Positions 40,225-51,833 of a stretch of 64,000 nucleotides of DNA are shown here, one piece after another. Position 1 is the first letter of the stretch, and each line of letters starts with the position of its first letter. Made by a program: the position numbers and the translations under genes. Origin of the DNA: Candidatus Onthomonas avicola (GTDB taxonomy: Bacteria > Bacillota > Clostridia > Oscillospirales > Oscillospiraceae); the NCBI GenBank assembly GCA_018710845.1, contig DVJB01000062.1, forward strand, positions 1 to 64,000, given 5' to 3'. The notes below the pieces were generated by a model. That model ran no database searches and had not been told where the DNA came from. It saw only the letters and a program-made list of their open reading frames with translations.

Positions 40225-40258
40225 CCCGCCGGCAGGTATATCCATGCCCGCCGGCGGG
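40225..40258 (+). other. GC-rich stem-loop between tig and clpP
   Basis: CCCGCCGGC (40225-40233) pairs perfectly with GCCGGCGGG (40250-40258) around a 16-nt loop; no T-run follows. Probably an mRNA processing or stability element separating tig from clpP expression. Confidence 0.55.
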
Positions 40259-40301
40259 TATCCTGTAAGTACTTTTCTGTATTTCTAAGGAGCAATTTAC
40301 T

Positions 40302-40883
40302 ATGAGCTTAGTACCCTATGTAGTGGAACAGACCAACCGCGGAGAGCGCAGCTATGATATCTTCTCCCGGCTGCTCAATGACCGTATCATTTTCCTGTCC
40401 GAAGAAGTGAACGACACCACGGCCTCGCTGGTGGTGGCCCAGCTGCTCTACTTGGAGGCGCAGGACCCGGAAAAGGACATCCAGTTCTACATTAACAGCC
40501 CTGGCGGGAGCGTCACGGCGGGTATGGCCATCTATGACACGATGCAGTATATCAAGTGTGACGTGTCCACCATCTGCATCGGCATGGCCGCCAGCATGGG
40601 GGCTTTCCTCCTCTCCAGCGGCGCAAAGGGCAAGCGGATTGCCCTGCCCAACGCGGAGATCATGATCCATCAGCCCTCTGCCGGCACGCAGGGCAAGGTC
40701 ACCGATATGGAGATCGATGTGGAGCACTTTTTGAAGATCAAAAAGCGCATCAACGAAATTTTGGCTGCCAATACCGGTAAGGACCCGGAGCAGGTGAAGG
40801 CTGATTCTGAGCGGGACCACTGGATGACCGCGGAGGAGGCCAAGGAGTACGGCCTGATTGACCAGATTTATTACAACCGCTGA
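40302..40883 (+). CDS. clpP: ATP-dependent Clp protease proteolytic subunit
   Basis: A 193-aa serine peptidase subunit forming the 14-mer barrel. Catalytic triad: Ser98 in GMAASMG, His123 in IMIHQPS, Asp172. The N-terminal [20 protein letters not shown] is typical and would be processed. SD AAGGAG before ATG 40302. It lies 53 nt before clpX, the unfoldase that feeds it. Confidence 0.98.
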   Translation: MSLVPYVVEQTNRGERSYDIFSRLLNDRIIFLSEEVNDTTASLVVAQLLYLEAQDPEKDIQFYINSPGGSVTAGMAIYDTMQYIKCDVSTICIGMAASMGAFLLSSGAKGKRIALPNAEIMIHQPSAGTQGKVTDMEIDVEHFLKIKKRINEILAANTGKDPEQVKADSERDHWMTAEEAKEYGLIDQIYYNR

Positions 40884-40936
40884 TTCCGTCCGGCTGTCCG
40901 GCACGGAGCCCGCGGGGAGCAATGAGGGACGAGCAT

Positions 40937-42262
40937 ATGGCAAGAAATGACGACAGAAGGACAACGGTACACTGCTCATTCTGCGGGAAAAGCCAGGATA
41001 AGGTAGAGCGCATCATTGCCGGGCCGAACGCCTATATCTGCAATGAGTGCATTCAGCTGTGCAATGAGATTCTGGATGACGCGGACGACTACGGCCCGGA
41101 AGATCTGGAGCTGGAGGTTCCGGACGAGATCCCGACGCCGAAGGAGATTCGGGCGGTGTTGGACCGGTATATCATCGGACAGGAGGCGGCCAAGGTCTCG
41201 CTGTCTGTGGCGGTCTACAACCATTACAAGCGCATCTATTTTGGCGGAGACGACGATGTGGAGCTGCAGAAGTCCAATATTCTGCTGCTCGGCCCGACCG
41301 GATGCGGGAAGACGCTCTTTGCCCAGACGCTGGCCCGTATCCTGAACGTACCGTTTGCCATCGCCGACGCGACTACCCTCACCGAGGCCGGATACGTTGG
41401 AGATGATGTGGAGAACATCCTGTTGCGGCTGGTACAGGCAGCGGACTACGATGTGGAGCGGGCCCAGCGGGGGATCATCTATATCGATGAGATGGATAAA
41501 ATCGCCCGTAAGAGCGAGAATACTTCCATCACCCGTGATGTCTCCGGCGAGGGCGTCCAGCAGGCGCTGCTGAAGATTCTGGAGGGCACCGTGGCCAATG
41601 TGCCCCCCCAGGGTGGACGCAAGCACCCCCATCAGGAGTTTATTCAGGTGGATACCACCAATATCCTCTTTATCTGCGGCGGCGCCTTTGATGGGATCGA
41701 GAAGATCATCGAGCAGCGGCAGGACAAAAAGGGGATCGGGTTCGGCGGCTCTGTGCAGACGCGTAAGGAGCGCGCGGAGACCGACGTGCTGGCCTCCGTC
41801 CAGCCGCACGACCTGCTGAAGTTCGGCATTATTCCGGAGCTGATCGGCCGTCTGCCGGTGATCACCACGCTCAGCGCGCTCAACCGCGATCAGCTGGTGC
41901 AGATTCTCACCGAGCCGAAGAACGCGCTTGTCAAGCAGTATCAGAAGCTGCTGGAGTACGACAGGGTTGAGCTGGAATTTCAGCAGGAGGCCCTGGAGGC
42001 GGCGGCCGATCTGGCGCTTGAGCGCGGAATCGGGGCGCGCGGCCTGCGGGCGGTGCTTGAGGGCGCGATGAACAAGCTGATGTATGACATTCCCTCCGAC
42101 CCCTCTATTGTCAAGGTGACGATCACGCCTGCCTGTATTCGCGGAGAGGGCGGACCGATCATTCAGCGGGACCCGGACCGCCTGAAGCGCCCGGTCCCTC
42201 GGCTGGGGGCGAATACTCTGCAGTCGATGAAGAAGACCAGAGGACATGGCAATGTCTCCTGA
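40937..42262 (+). CDS. clpX: ClpX ATP-dependent unfoldase
   Basis: A 441-aa AAA+ ATPase that recognises, unfolds and passes substrates to ClpP. N-terminal C4 zinc finger (Cys13, Cys16, Cys35, Cys38), Walker A GPTGCGKT, Walker [11 protein letters not shown], the pore/IGF-region GIGFGGSV and sensor motif [14 protein letters not shown] 40937 (SD GAGGG about 7 nt away) fits the family N terminus better than ATG 40922. A hairpin with a T-run follows before lon. Confidence 0.98.
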   Translation: MARNDDRRTTVHCSFCGKSQDKVERIIAGPNAYICNECIQLCNEILDDADDYGPEDLELEVPDEIPTPKEIRAVLDRYIIGQEAAKVSLSVAVYNHYKRIYFGGDDDVELQKSNILLLGPTGCGKTLFAQTLARILNVPFAIADATTLTEAGYVGDDVENILLRLVQAADYDVERAQRGIIYIDEMDKIARKSENTSITRDVSGEGVQQALLKILEGTVANVPPQGGRKHPHQEFIQVDTTNILFICGGAFDGIEKIIEQRQDKKGIGFGGSVQTRKERAETDVLASVQPHDLLKFGIIPELIGRLPVITTLSALNRDQLVQILTEPKNALVKQYQKLLEYDRVELEFQQEALEAAADLALERGIGARGLRAVLEGAMNKLMYDIPSDPSIVKVTITPACIRGEGGPIIQRDPDRLKRPVPRLGANTLQSMKKTRGHGNVS

Positions 42263-42285
42263 TGGAATCTGATAGAACCCCCATT

Positions 42286-42327
42286 GGCCGCAGGGCTGCC
42301 CGACCGGGCGGTCTTACGGCCTTTTCT
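42286..42327 (+). terminator. Probable terminator between clpX and lon
   Basis: GGCCG (42286-42290) pairs with CGGCC (42317-42321); an inner CTGCCCG/CGGGCGG stem strengthens it, and CTTTTCT follows. It may reduce read-through into lon. No convincing lon-specific promoter was found, so termination is likely partial. Confidence 0.5.
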
Positions 42328-42347
42328 CCTCATAGGAGGTGACAATT

Positions 42348-44783
<2,436 letters not shown>

Positions 44784-44791
44784 GTGAACGA

Positions 44792-45382
44792 ATGAATCTG
44801 AGCAATGCGGGCTTTACCATCGGCGCGACGGCGCCCAAGTCCTTTGTGCGCGACGGCAGAGCGCAGATCGCCTTCGCCGGCCGCTCCAATGTGGGCAAAA
44901 GCTCGGTGATCAACTGCCTGCTCAACCGGAAAAATTTTGCCAGAGTCGGCAGCGCACCGGGCAAGACCAGCCAGATCAACTATTTTCTAATTGACCGGCA
45001 GCTCTACCTGGTCGACCTGCCGGGCTATGGCTATGCCAAGGTGTCCAAGGCGGAGCGAGAGCGCTGGGGCCGGCTGATGGAGGCCTATTTCGCCTCCGGG
45101 CTGATTACGCAGGGCGTCCAGATTGTGGACGCCCGCCACAGCCCGACCGCAGACGACCGGACCATGATGCGCTGGTTTCGCGACACCGGCTGCCCGGTGA
45201 CCGTGGTGGCCAACAAGCTCGACAAACTGAAAAAAAGCGAGATTGAGCCGAGCTTACAGCGCATCCGGCAGGTGCTGGAGCTGGAGGAACGGACAGCGAT
45301 TATCCCGTTTTCCGCTCAGAACCGCGTCGGAGTGGAGGCATTGCGGCAGGCGTTGTTCGGCCAGAGCGGCGTGCACAGCTGA
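44792..45382 (+). CDS. engB: Ribosome biogenesis GTP-binding protein EngB/YsxC
   Basis: A 196-aa small GTPase for 50S subunit assembly. G1 GRSNVGKSS (residues 30-38), G2 region GKTSQIN, G3 DLPGYGYA and G4 NKLDKL are clear. Starts 8 nt after lon; ends 34 nt before a terminator that overlaps the next promoter. Confidence 0.97.
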   Translation: MNLSNAGFTIGATAPKSFVRDGRAQIAFAGRSNVGKSSVINCLLNRKNFARVGSAPGKTSQINYFLIDRQLYLVDLPGYGYAKVSKAERERWGRLMEAYFASGLITQGVQIVDARHSPTADDRTMMRWFRDTGCPVTVVANKLDKLKKSEIEPSLQRIRQVLELEERTAIIPFSAQNRVGVEALRQALFGQSGVHS

Positions 45383-45415
45383 CCGCACGAGAATGGAATT
45401 TTCCCGGATAGACCG

Positions 45416-45453
45416 GCCGCAGATAAACTTTGCGTCTCTGCGGCTTGTCTTTT
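45416..45453 (+). terminator. Terminator of the tig-engB cluster
   Basis: GCCGCAGA (45416-45423) pairs with TCTGCGGC (45437-45444), followed by TTGTCTTTT. The first six bases of the T-rich tail double as the -35 box of the next promoter. Confidence 0.7.
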
Positions 45454-45473
45454 CCGGGAAGATTTTGTATAAT
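45445..45473 (+). promoter_or_regulatory. Promoter for the M50 peptidase-scpAB operon
   Basis: TTGTCT (45445-45450) and TATAAT (45468-45473), spacer 17 nt. It starts directly at the end of the preceding terminator stem. Confidence 0.8.
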
Positions 45474-45509
45474 GGCTGTAATCTGTGATTTTACCGGGAG
45501 GCGGCAAGC

Positions 45510-46211
45510 TTGTCCTTTCTCCAACATTTGGGTTCTGTATTCGATCTTGGGCTTGCGCTCGCCCTGCTGGTGCGGGTGCTCGCGGCCCTGATCTGTCTGA
45601 CGGTACATGAGCTGTGCCACGGCCTGGCCGCCCGCTGGCTGGGCGATCCCACGGCGGAGGATATGGGACGCCTGTCTCTCAACCCGCTGCACCATATCGA
45701 CCTATTCGGCTTGGTCCTGCTGCTGACGGCGGGATTTGGCTGGGCAAAGCCCGTGCCAGTCAACCCGGGCTATTTTAAAAACCCCAAGCGCGGCATGGCA
45801 ATCACCGCGCTGGCCGGACCGGCGTCCAACTTTGTCATGGCAGTTTTGTCCGCCGGAGTGCTGCAGGGGATGTACCGCGCGGAGCTGTGGCAGTCCCAGG
45901 CGGGTACTTGGGCGATGGCGTTTGCTGCGGCCCTGCTTTGGCTTAATCTGGGCTTGGGCATCTTTAATCTGTTCCCGATCCCGCCGCTGGACGGCTCGAA
46001 GGTGTTCTTCTCCCTTTTCCCGGACCGTATCTATTTCTGGGTTCTGCGGCATGAGCGGTATATTATGCTGGCGCTGTTTCTGCTGGTGTTCTTCGGCGTG
46101 CTGGACGGTCCACTAAACGCTCTGCTGCAGTTGGCCCTGTCAGGGATCTGCCGTCTCACAGGACTGCCGGTGGAGGTTTTCTGGACGCTGATCGTCGGCC
46201 TGTACGCCTGA
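45510..46211 (+). CDS. Site-2 protease family (M50) membrane metallopeptidase
   Basis: A 233-aa intramembrane zinc protease. HELCH (His33, Glu34, His37) lies in the first membrane helix and the second metal-binding motif is NLFPIPPLDGSKV; about six membrane segments in total. It resembles the small M50 rhomboid-like neighbours of scpA in Firmicutes. Substrate unknown. It uses a TTG start (45510) with GGGAGG 8 nt upstream. It is followed by scpA after 14 nt, so the two are co-transcribed. Confidence 0.9.
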   Translation: MSFLQHLGSVFDLGLALALLVRVLAALICLTVHELCHGLAARWLGDPTAEDMGRLSLNPLHHIDLFGLVLLLTAGFGWAKPVPVNPGYFKNPKRGMAITALAGPASNFVMAVLSAGVLQGMYRAELWQSQAGTWAMAFAAALLWLNLGLGIFNLFPIPPLDGSKVFFSLFPDRIYFWVLRHERYIMLALFLLVFFGVLDGPLNALLQLALSGICRLTGLPVEVFWTLIVGLYA

Positions 46212-46225
46212 GGGGAGGGGAGTGC

Positions 46226-47014
46226 GTGGACGCTCCGGTGTACCACCTGGACAGTGTGGTCAAGACAAGGACGGAACCGGCTGATTTTGACGGTCCACTC
46301 GACCTGATCCTGGCCCTGCTGAGCAAGAACAAGATGGAGATTCAGGACATCCAGATCTCCCTGATTCTGGACCAGTACCTGGCCTGGATGGACCGTCGGA
46401 AAGAACTGGACCTGGAGGTGGCCAGCGAGTTTGTGGCCATGGCCGCGCAGCTGGTGTACATCAAGACGCGAATGCTGCTGAGCATACACGATGAGGAGGC
46501 GCTTTCCGAGATGGAAGAGTTGATCGCCTCCCTGGAAGAGCGGCAGCGCCATGAAAATTATAAAAAAGTTAAGGCAGTCCTGCCGGCGCTGCTGGGACGC
46601 TACCAGGTTGGGCGGGACTATATGACACGTATGCAGGAGCCGGTCACGCCGGATCGGACCTACCGCTATGTCCACCAGCCGGAGGACCTGCTCCGCTCCA
46701 TCACCGGTGTGCTGGAGCGCGGCGGGGAACAGCTGCCGCCGCCGGAGCGGGCTTTTCGCGGCATCGTCGGACGTGAACCGTATCCGGTGGGAAATAAGGC
46801 GACAGAGATTCTGGCCCGCCTGGTGCGCCGGGGGGTCATGCGCTTTCGGGCACTGTTTCAAAACAGCCGGAGCCGCTCCGAGATCGTGGCCACCTTTCTG
46901 GCGGTGTTGGAGTTGTGCAAGTCCAGCCGGGTCCGGTTGGCCGGCACGGAGCGGGACTGCACGGTGGCCGCCGTGACCGGGGAGGCGTCAGAGGAGCGGG
47001 CCCCCACTGCATAA
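46226..47014 (+). CDS. scpA: Segregation and condensation protein A
   Basis: A 262-aa kleisin subunit that bridges the SMC dimer for chromosome compaction. The N-terminal FDGPLDLILALLSKNKMEIQDIQI and helix VASEFVAMAAQLVYIKTRMLL are diagnostic; the C-terminal winged helix is followed by an Ala/Glu-rich tail. GTG start at 46226 after GGGGAGGGGAG. Next gene is scpB, its stoichiometric partner. Confidence 0.96.
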   Translation: MDAPVYHLDSVVKTRTEPADFDGPLDLILALLSKNKMEIQDIQISLILDQYLAWMDRRKELDLEVASEFVAMAAQLVYIKTRMLLSIHDEEALSEMEELIASLEERQRHENYKKVKAVLPALLGRYQVGRDYMTRMQEPVTPDRTYRYVHQPEDLLRSITGVLERGGEQLPPPERAFRGIVGREPYPVGNKATEILARLVRRGVMRFRALFQNSRSRSEIVATFLAVLELCKSSRVRLAGTERDCTVAAVTGEASEERAPTA

Positions 47015-47026
47015 ACAGGTGAGGAC

Positions 47027-47635
47027 ATGGAAAAACTGGAAGAGAAAGATATGGAAGCGGCCCTGGAGGCGATCTTGTTTGCTGCTGGGGAGCCGATCGG
47101 CGTGGAGCGCCTCTGTCTGGCGCTGGAGCTGGAGCGGGATCGGGTGGACCAGCTGTGCAAGCGTCTGGCGGATACCTACAGCTATGAGCGCCGAGGTATC
47201 CGGCTGCTTCAGCTGGGAGACAGCTATCAGCTCTGTTCCGCGCCGGAGTATGCCAGCCGGATTCGCAGAGCGTTTGAACGGCGCAAGCCGCCTCAGTTGT
47301 CCCAGCCGGCCCTGGAGGTGCTGTCCATCATCGCCTATTTTCAGCCCACTACGAGGGCTTACGTAGAACAGGTGCGTGGCGTGGATTCCTCCTACACCAT
47401 CAATCTCCTGCTCGAGCGCGGCCTGATTGAAGAGGCTGGCCGCCTCTCCGTTCCGGGCCGCCCGATGCTGTTTCGGACTACAGCCCAGTTCCTCCGGTGC
47501 TTCAGCCTCTCCAGTTTGGAGGAGCTGCCGCCGCTTCCGGAGAGCGGAGAGGGGGAGCGGCCCGGCGGCGAGCTGCAGGAGACCGCCGCCCAGCCGGTGC
47601 AGGCGGAGCGGGACTCCGTCGGGGAAGAGGGCTGA
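47027..47635 (+). CDS. scpB: Segregation and condensation protein B
   Basis: A 202-aa protein with two winged-helix domains (AALEAILFAAGEPI, SQPALEVLSIIAYFQPTTRAYVEQVRGVDS) and LLERGLIEEAGR, FRTTAQFLRCF. It dimerises and binds ScpA in the SMC-ScpAB condensin. The C-terminal ~35 residues are a low-complexity Pro/Glu/Gly tail. Starts 12 nt after scpA; followed by a DUF2953 gene whose ATG is 1 nt past the stop. Confidence 0.96.
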   Translation: MEKLEEKDMEAALEAILFAAGEPIGVERLCLALELERDRVDQLCKRLADTYSYERRGIRLLQLGDSYQLCSAPEYASRIRRAFERRKPPQLSQPALEVLSIIAYFQPTTRAYVEQVRGVDSSYTINLLLERGLIEEAGRLSVPGRPMLFRTTAQFLRCFSLSSLEELPPLPESGEGERPGGELQETAAQPVQAERDSVGEEG

Positions 47636-47636
47636 T

Positions 47637-48497
47637 ATGAGCGGCTGGGTGATTTGTGGAGCAGTCCTGATCGCGCTGCTCGCACTGTCATTGGTGCGGA
47701 TCGGCGTGGTACTGACCTATGACGACCAGGGGCTGCATATCAAGGCGCGCCTGGGCCTGTTTCGGCTGACACTATACCCGAGAGGCAGGAAGAGACGGCG
47801 GACCTCGTCCAAGCAGAAGCACCGAAAGGCATCAGGCGGAAAGCGGGTCGCACCCCGCCCGGAGAAGGCAAAGGCGGGGCGCCGCCTGGCCGCGGCGCCT
47901 GCGGGGTCAGAAAAGCGGACTGAGCCGCAAGCAAAGATAGAGAGCGCGCCTGATTCCAGCAGCGGCGCTCGCCCGGAGCCGCCGGGAGAAAAGCAGTCTG
48001 AGGTGCTTTCGGAACAGAACACGAGTCAGGCATCTGCCGTACGTCAGGACCAGAAGCGGGAGGCGCGCCAGGCGGAGCCGGACCGTCCGCGCAACGGCGG
48101 GCTGCCGCTGCCGCTGATGGAGCTGATTGACTTCGGCCTTTCAGCGGCAAAGGAGACGATCGCCCGTCTCCAGATCGACTGCCTGGAGGTGGACTACACC
48201 ATTGCCGGCAAGCGGGACCCGGCCTCTGCCGCCATTCAATACGGTGTACTCTGCGCTGGAGGCGGGACGCTGGTGGCGCTGCTGGAGAACAGCTTTTATC
48301 GGGTCCGGCGCCGGGAAATCCGTGCACGCGTGGATTTTGAGGGGACTGAGCCGCTGATCTGGCTCTCCCTGGCCCTCTCCCTGCGGGTGGGACAGCTTAT
48401 CGTGCTTGCCTGCCGCATTGGGGCAGCATTTTATCAGAGAATACGAAAACAGAGACAGGAGGACGACGAACATGGAACAAAAGCATCCGATCAATGA
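47637..48497 (+). CDS. DUF2953 domain-containing membrane-anchored protein
   Basis: A 286-aa protein: N-terminal membrane helix (residues about 3-24), YDDQGLHIKARLGLFRLTLYP motif, a long basic then acidic low-complexity linker (about 45-150) and a C-terminal DUF2953 domain (about 155-270: CLEVDYTIAGKRDPASAAIQYG, LIWLSLALSLRVGQL). Function unknown; the domain is conserved in spore-formers and usually sits directly before ytfJ, suggesting a sporulation role. It overlaps ytfJ by 26 nt. Confidence 0.8.
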   Translation: MSGWVICGAVLIALLALSLVRIGVVLTYDDQGLHIKARLGLFRLTLYPRGRKRRRTSSKQKHRKASGGKRVAPRPEKAKAGRRLAAAPAGSEKRTEPQAKIESAPDSSSGARPEPPGEKQSEVLSEQNTSQASAVRQDQKREARQAEPDRPRNGGLPLPLMELIDFGLSAAKETIARLQIDCLEVDYTIAGKRDPASAAIQYGVLCAGGGTLVALLENSFYRVRRREIRARVDFEGTEPLIWLSLALSLRVGQLIVLACRIGAAFYQRIRKQRQEDDEHGTKASDQ

Positions 48498-48900
48498 AGT
48501 GCTGGGCCTTACGATGGAGCGGCTCAAGGAGATGGTGGATGTCAACACCGTCGTGGGAACCCCGATCACGACCCCGGACGGCGTCACGGTCATCCCGATC
48601 TCCCGGGTCAGCATGGGCTTTGCCTCCGGCGGCTCCGACTTCGCTCCCAAGAGCCTGCCGGCCAACAAGAACAACTGCTTTGGCGGCGGCTCCGGCGCGG
48701 GTGTGACCGTGACTCCGGTGTCCTTCCTGATCATCCGTGGTGACAGTGTTAAGATGCTGCCGGTAGAGCCGGTTCTGGGCGGTCCGATGGAACGCGCGAT
48801 TGACATGGTGCCTGACTTGGTGGAAAAGGTTTCGGCCCTGGTCGCAAAAAAGGCAGAGGAGAAGCCAGCCGGTGGGGACGGAAAGACGACGGGAAAATAA
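48472..48900 (+). CDS. ytfJ: GerW/YtfJ family sporulation protein
   Basis: A 142-aa protein with the family core MVDVNTVVGTPITTPDGVTVIPISRVSMGFASGGSD and Gly-rich GGGSGAGVTVTPVSFLI. YtfJ (GerW) family proteins are spore components; in Bacillus GerW is needed for germination with certain nutrients. SD AGGAGG within the upstream gene; the frame is open further upstream but the family start is ATG 48472. C-terminal tail is Lys/Gly-rich. Confidence 0.95.
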   Translation: MEQKHPINEVLGLTMERLKEMVDVNTVVGTPITTPDGVTVIPISRVSMGFASGGSDFAPKSLPANKNNCFGGGSGAGVTVTPVSFLIIRGDSVKMLPVEPVLGGPMERAIDMVPDLVEKVSALVAKKAEEKPAGGDGKTTGK

Positions 48901-48927
48901 ACTGTATCTTTTAAGGGGAACGTTGAT

Positions 48928-50037
48928 ATGAAGCGAAATAGATTGGCGTTGCTGCTGGCGGCGTTGCTGTTGACGGTGGGTCTGCTACCAGGGGCACAGG
49001 CGGCAGAGGAGGAGACGGCATCGGACGGCTCGACGGCCCCCGAGACCTCCGCCACATCCACGATTGTGGTGGATGCCTGGTCCGGACGGGTGCTCTACGA
49101 GGACAACGCCGATGAGCAGCGTCCGATTGCCAGTGTGACGAAGATCATGACCGGATACCTTGCGACGGAAACCCTGACGCAGGAGGACTTGTCCACTGTC
49201 TATACCATTTCGGAGCACGCAGCTGCGTCAGATGGGGTGGACGGGACATCCATGTATTTTGAGGCGGGAGACGAGGTGTCCGTGGAGGTTCTGCTCTACG
49301 GGACCATGCTCCGCTCCGGCAATGACGCCGCAGTCGCCCTGGCTGAGGTGTGCGCTGGGGATGAGCAGACGTTTATCGACCGTATGAATGCCAAGGCAGA
49401 AGAGCTCGGCATGACTAATACACATTTCAGCAGTGTCAACGGCCTGGTGGACGAGAATAATTACTCCACGGCACGTGACCTGGCGGTTTTGGGCCGGGCG
49501 GCCATGCAGAATGAGTTGTTTGCGCAGATTGTGGGCACCTGGTACATTGAGATCGACGGCTATTCCATCGAAAACCACAACATGCTGCTCAGCGACGAAT
49601 ATATGGGCCGGGACGAGTGCCTGGGGATCAAGACCGGCTTCACCACAGCGGCGGGCCGGACCCTGGTCTCCTGCGCGCAGCGCGACGGCTCACGTTTCAT
49701 TGTGGTTACCCTCAACGATGCCAACGACTACGAGGACCATATGGCGCTCTATGAGTGGGCGTTTGAAAACTATCCGGCCAATGTCTTGTGTGAAGAGGGA
49801 GAAGTGGTGACGACGCTGCACGTGGGCGAACAAGATGTGCCCCTGGTGGCGGCGGAGACGCTGGTCTCTTCCGTGGAGGCCTCGGATGAGGCGAACCTCT
49901 CCTGCTCCATGACGCTTCCCGGACGTATCACCGGCACGGTCTCGCAGGGCTCTGTGGCGGGGACGATCACCTTTACCCTCAACGGGGAGACGCTGGGAAC
50001 GGTGGAGCTGCTCTATGACGCCATTGTCGTCAGTTGA
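48928..50037 (+). CDS. dacF: D-alanyl-D-alanine carboxypeptidase (penicillin-binding, S11 family)
   Basis: A 369-aa exported peptidase trimming the terminal D-Ala of peptidoglycan stem peptides. Signal peptide 1-25 (AQA cleavage site). The penicillin-binding triad is complete: Ser69-x-x-Lys72 (SVTK), Ser130-Gly-Asn and Lys235-Thr-Gly. A C-terminal beta-domain follows (about 280-369) without an obvious amphipathic membrane anchor. Position after ytfJ suggests the sporulation-linked DacF/DacB type; this is inferred. Its stop overlaps the next ATG (TGATG). Confidence 0.93.
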   Translation: MKRNRLALLLAALLLTVGLLPGAQAAEEETASDGSTAPETSATSTIVVDAWSGRVLYEDNADEQRPIASVTKIMTGYLATETLTQEDLSTVYTISEHAAASDGVDGTSMYFEAGDEVSVEVLLYGTMLRSGNDAAVALAEVCAGDEQTFIDRMNAKAEELGMTNTHFSSVNGLVDENNYSTARDLAVLGRAAMQNELFAQIVGTWYIEIDGYSIENHNMLLSDEYMGRDECLGIKTGFTTAAGRTLVSCAQRDGSRFIVVTLNDANDYEDHMALYEWAFENYPANVLCEEGEVVTTLHVGEQDVPLVAAETLVSSVEASDEANLSCSMTLPGRITGTVSQGSVAGTITFTLNGETLGTVELLYDAIVVS

Positions 50038-50756
50038 TGGAGGAGCGGCTGAATAAGCTCCTCTCCACCTTTGGCGTCTGCTCCCGCCGCCAGGCAGAGC
50101 GCTATTTGGAGGGGGGGAGAATCACGGTCAACGGCGTCCAGGCTGTCCTTGGGCAGAAGGCGGACCCGGAGCGGGATGCCATCGCTCTGGACGGCGTGCC
50201 CGTCTGCACCGCATCCCGGGGGATGGAGGAAAAGGTCTGCCTGCTGCTGTATAAACCGCGCGGATATGTGACGACGCTGGCGGATGAACAGGGAAGACCG
50301 ACCGTGGCGGACCTGATTGACGGGTGCGGCGTCCGGCTCTATCCCGTCGGACGGCTGGACTTGAATTCCGAGGGACTGCTGCTGATGACCAACGATGGGA
50401 ACCTGGCCTACCACCTCACCCATCCCAGCCATAGCGTGGAAAAGGAGTATCAGGTCCGTGTGACCGGACCGCTCGAGCCGGCGCTGCCAATGCTCCGCCG
50501 CCCTATGACGGTGGATGGACAGCGATTTGAGGCCGCACAGGTGCGGGTGCTCTCCCGCGGCGCGCACAGCAGCTTGCTGTCCGTCGTCATCCGGCAGGGC
50601 AAAAACCGCCAGATCCGGCGGATGTGCCAGGCGGTGGGACTGACGGTCTGCCGCCTGCGCCGCGTCCGGGAGGGCTCGCTTACCTTGGGAGAACTGTCGC
50701 CCGGGCAGTGGCGCTGGCTCAGCCGCGAGGAGCTGGAGATGCTGCGGCAAAGCTGA
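50037..50756 (+). CDS. rluB: RsuA/RluB/E/F-family rRNA pseudouridine synthase
   Basis: A 239-aa enzyme with an N-terminal S4 RNA-binding domain (ERLNKLLSTFGVCSRRQAERYL) and a catalytic domain with Asp108 in GRLDLNSEGLLLMTNDG, plus LYKPRGYVTT and GKNRQIRRMC. It isomerises a uridine in rRNA (23S U2605-type for RluB). In Firmicutes an rluB homologue commonly follows scpB or dacB. Target site is inferred from family. The ATG overlaps the dacF stop by one base. Confidence 0.9.
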   Translation: MEERLNKLLSTFGVCSRRQAERYLEGGRITVNGVQAVLGQKADPERDAIALDGVPVCTASRGMEEKVCLLLYKPRGYVTTLADEQGRPTVADLIDGCGVRLYPVGRLDLNSEGLLLMTNDGNLAYHLTHPSHSVEKEYQVRVTGPLEPALPMLRRPMTVDGQRFEAAQVRVLSRGAHSSLLSVVIRQGKNRQIRRMCQAVGLTVCRLRRVREGSLTLGELSPGQWRWLSREELEMLRQS

Positions 50757-50803
50757 GGAGCTGAATTGTTTGCAAGTTTTAAGATGAATCCTGCAAAATT
50801 CGC

Positions 50804-50832
50804 TTGCATTTTTTCGAATCCTTCGCTATGAT
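50804..50832 (+). promoter_or_regulatory. Promoter for the RpiR-family regulator
   Basis: TTGCAT (50804-50809) and TATGAT (50827-50832), spacer 17 nt. The leader before the regulator is about 110 nt and holds a symmetric dyad (50862-50891) and a GC-rich hairpin region. Confidence 0.7.
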
Positions 50833-50861
50833 AGTGTTCATCGGAATCGGGCGATACAGTT

Positions 50862-50891
50862 TCATGCATTTGTTCGAATTTCGATGCATGA
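50862..50891 (+). promoter_or_regulatory. Inverted repeat in the RpiR gene leader
   Basis: TCATGCAT (50862-50869) and ATGCATGA (50884-50891) are perfect 8-bp arms 14 nt apart; the spacer contains the small palindrome TTCGAA. Position about 30 nt after the promoter fits an autoregulatory operator. Confidence 0.45.
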
Positions 50892-50948
50892 TGGAACACG
50901 GCGGCGGACCGCGCGGAGCGCGCCGCGGCCGTCGGGGAAGGGTGCAGG

Positions 50949-51818
50949 ATGGTGGCAAACGATATTTTGACAATGATTCAGGACAATATGAGCGGTTTTT
51001 CCAAAGGACAGAAGCTGATCGCCAATTTCATTCTGAATTATTATGATAAGGCCGCCTTTATGACGGCCAGCAAACTGGGCAAGACGGTCAACGTCAGTGA
51101 GTCTACCGTGGTGCGCTTTGCCGCGGAATTGGGCTTTGACGGCTATCCGAGTATGCAGAAGGCGCTGCAGGAGATGATTCGCAACAAGCTCACCTCTATT
51201 CAGCGCATCGAGGTCTCCAACGACCGGATCGGCAACCAGGACGTACTGTCCATGGTGATGCAGTCAGATGTGGAGAAAATCCGCCTGACGCTGGAGGAGA
51301 CCGACCGGGAGAGCTTCTCCCAAGCGGTAGAGGCCATCTGCCGGGCGAAGACGATCTATATTTTGGGCGTCCGCTCTGCCAGTGTGCTGGCGAATTTCCT
51401 GTCTTTCTACTTTCAATACATCTTTGAGCATGTAGTGAATATCGACACCGTCTCCATCAGCGAGGTGTTTGAGCAGACCATCCATGTCGGTGCGGAGGAT
51501 GTGTTTATCGGCCTGTCCTTCCCGCGCTATTCCAAGCGCACGGTCACGGCGATGGAGTACGCCAAAAGCCAGGGGGCACAGGTGATCGCCATCACCGACA
51601 GTGAGGCCTCGCCCCTGCTGCCGCTGGCCGACTTCTCTCTGATTGCCAAGAGCGATATGGCCTCCTTTGTCGACTCACTGGTCGCGCCGCTGAGTCTGGT
51701 CAACGCGCTGATCGTGGCTGTCAGTCGGAAGAAAGATCAGGAGCTGCAGGTGACGCTGGGCAAGCTGGAAGAGATCTGGGCCAAGTACGAAGTCTATGAC
51801 AAGCCCGCCGGGAACTGA
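50949..51818 (+). CDS. MurR/RpiR family transcriptional regulator
   Basis: A 289-aa regulator: N-terminal RpiR helix-turn-helix (GQKLIANFILNYYDKAAFMTASKLGKTVNVSESTVVRF, residues about 20-57) and a C-terminal SIS domain (about 125-255: IYILGVRSASVLANFL, FIGLSFPRYSKRTV, VIAITDSEASPL) that senses sugar phosphates or amino sugars. Target genes are not adjacent in a recognisable catabolic operon; the next gene is a flavoprotein 15 nt on. Effector unknown. Confidence 0.9.
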   Translation: MVANDILTMIQDNMSGFSKGQKLIANFILNYYDKAAFMTASKLGKTVNVSESTVVRFAAELGFDGYPSMQKALQEMIRNKLTSIQRIEVSNDRIGNQDVLSMVMQSDVEKIRLTLEETDRESFSQAVEAICRAKTIYILGVRSASVLANFLSFYFQYIFEHVVNIDTVSISEVFEQTIHVGAEDVFIGLSFPRYSKRTVTAMEYAKSQGAQVIAITDSEASPLLPLADFSLIAKSDMASFVDSLVAPLSLVNALIVAVSRKKDQELQVTLGKLEEIWAKYEVYDKPAGN

Positions 51819-51833
51819 GAGGGGCGTTTTCGT

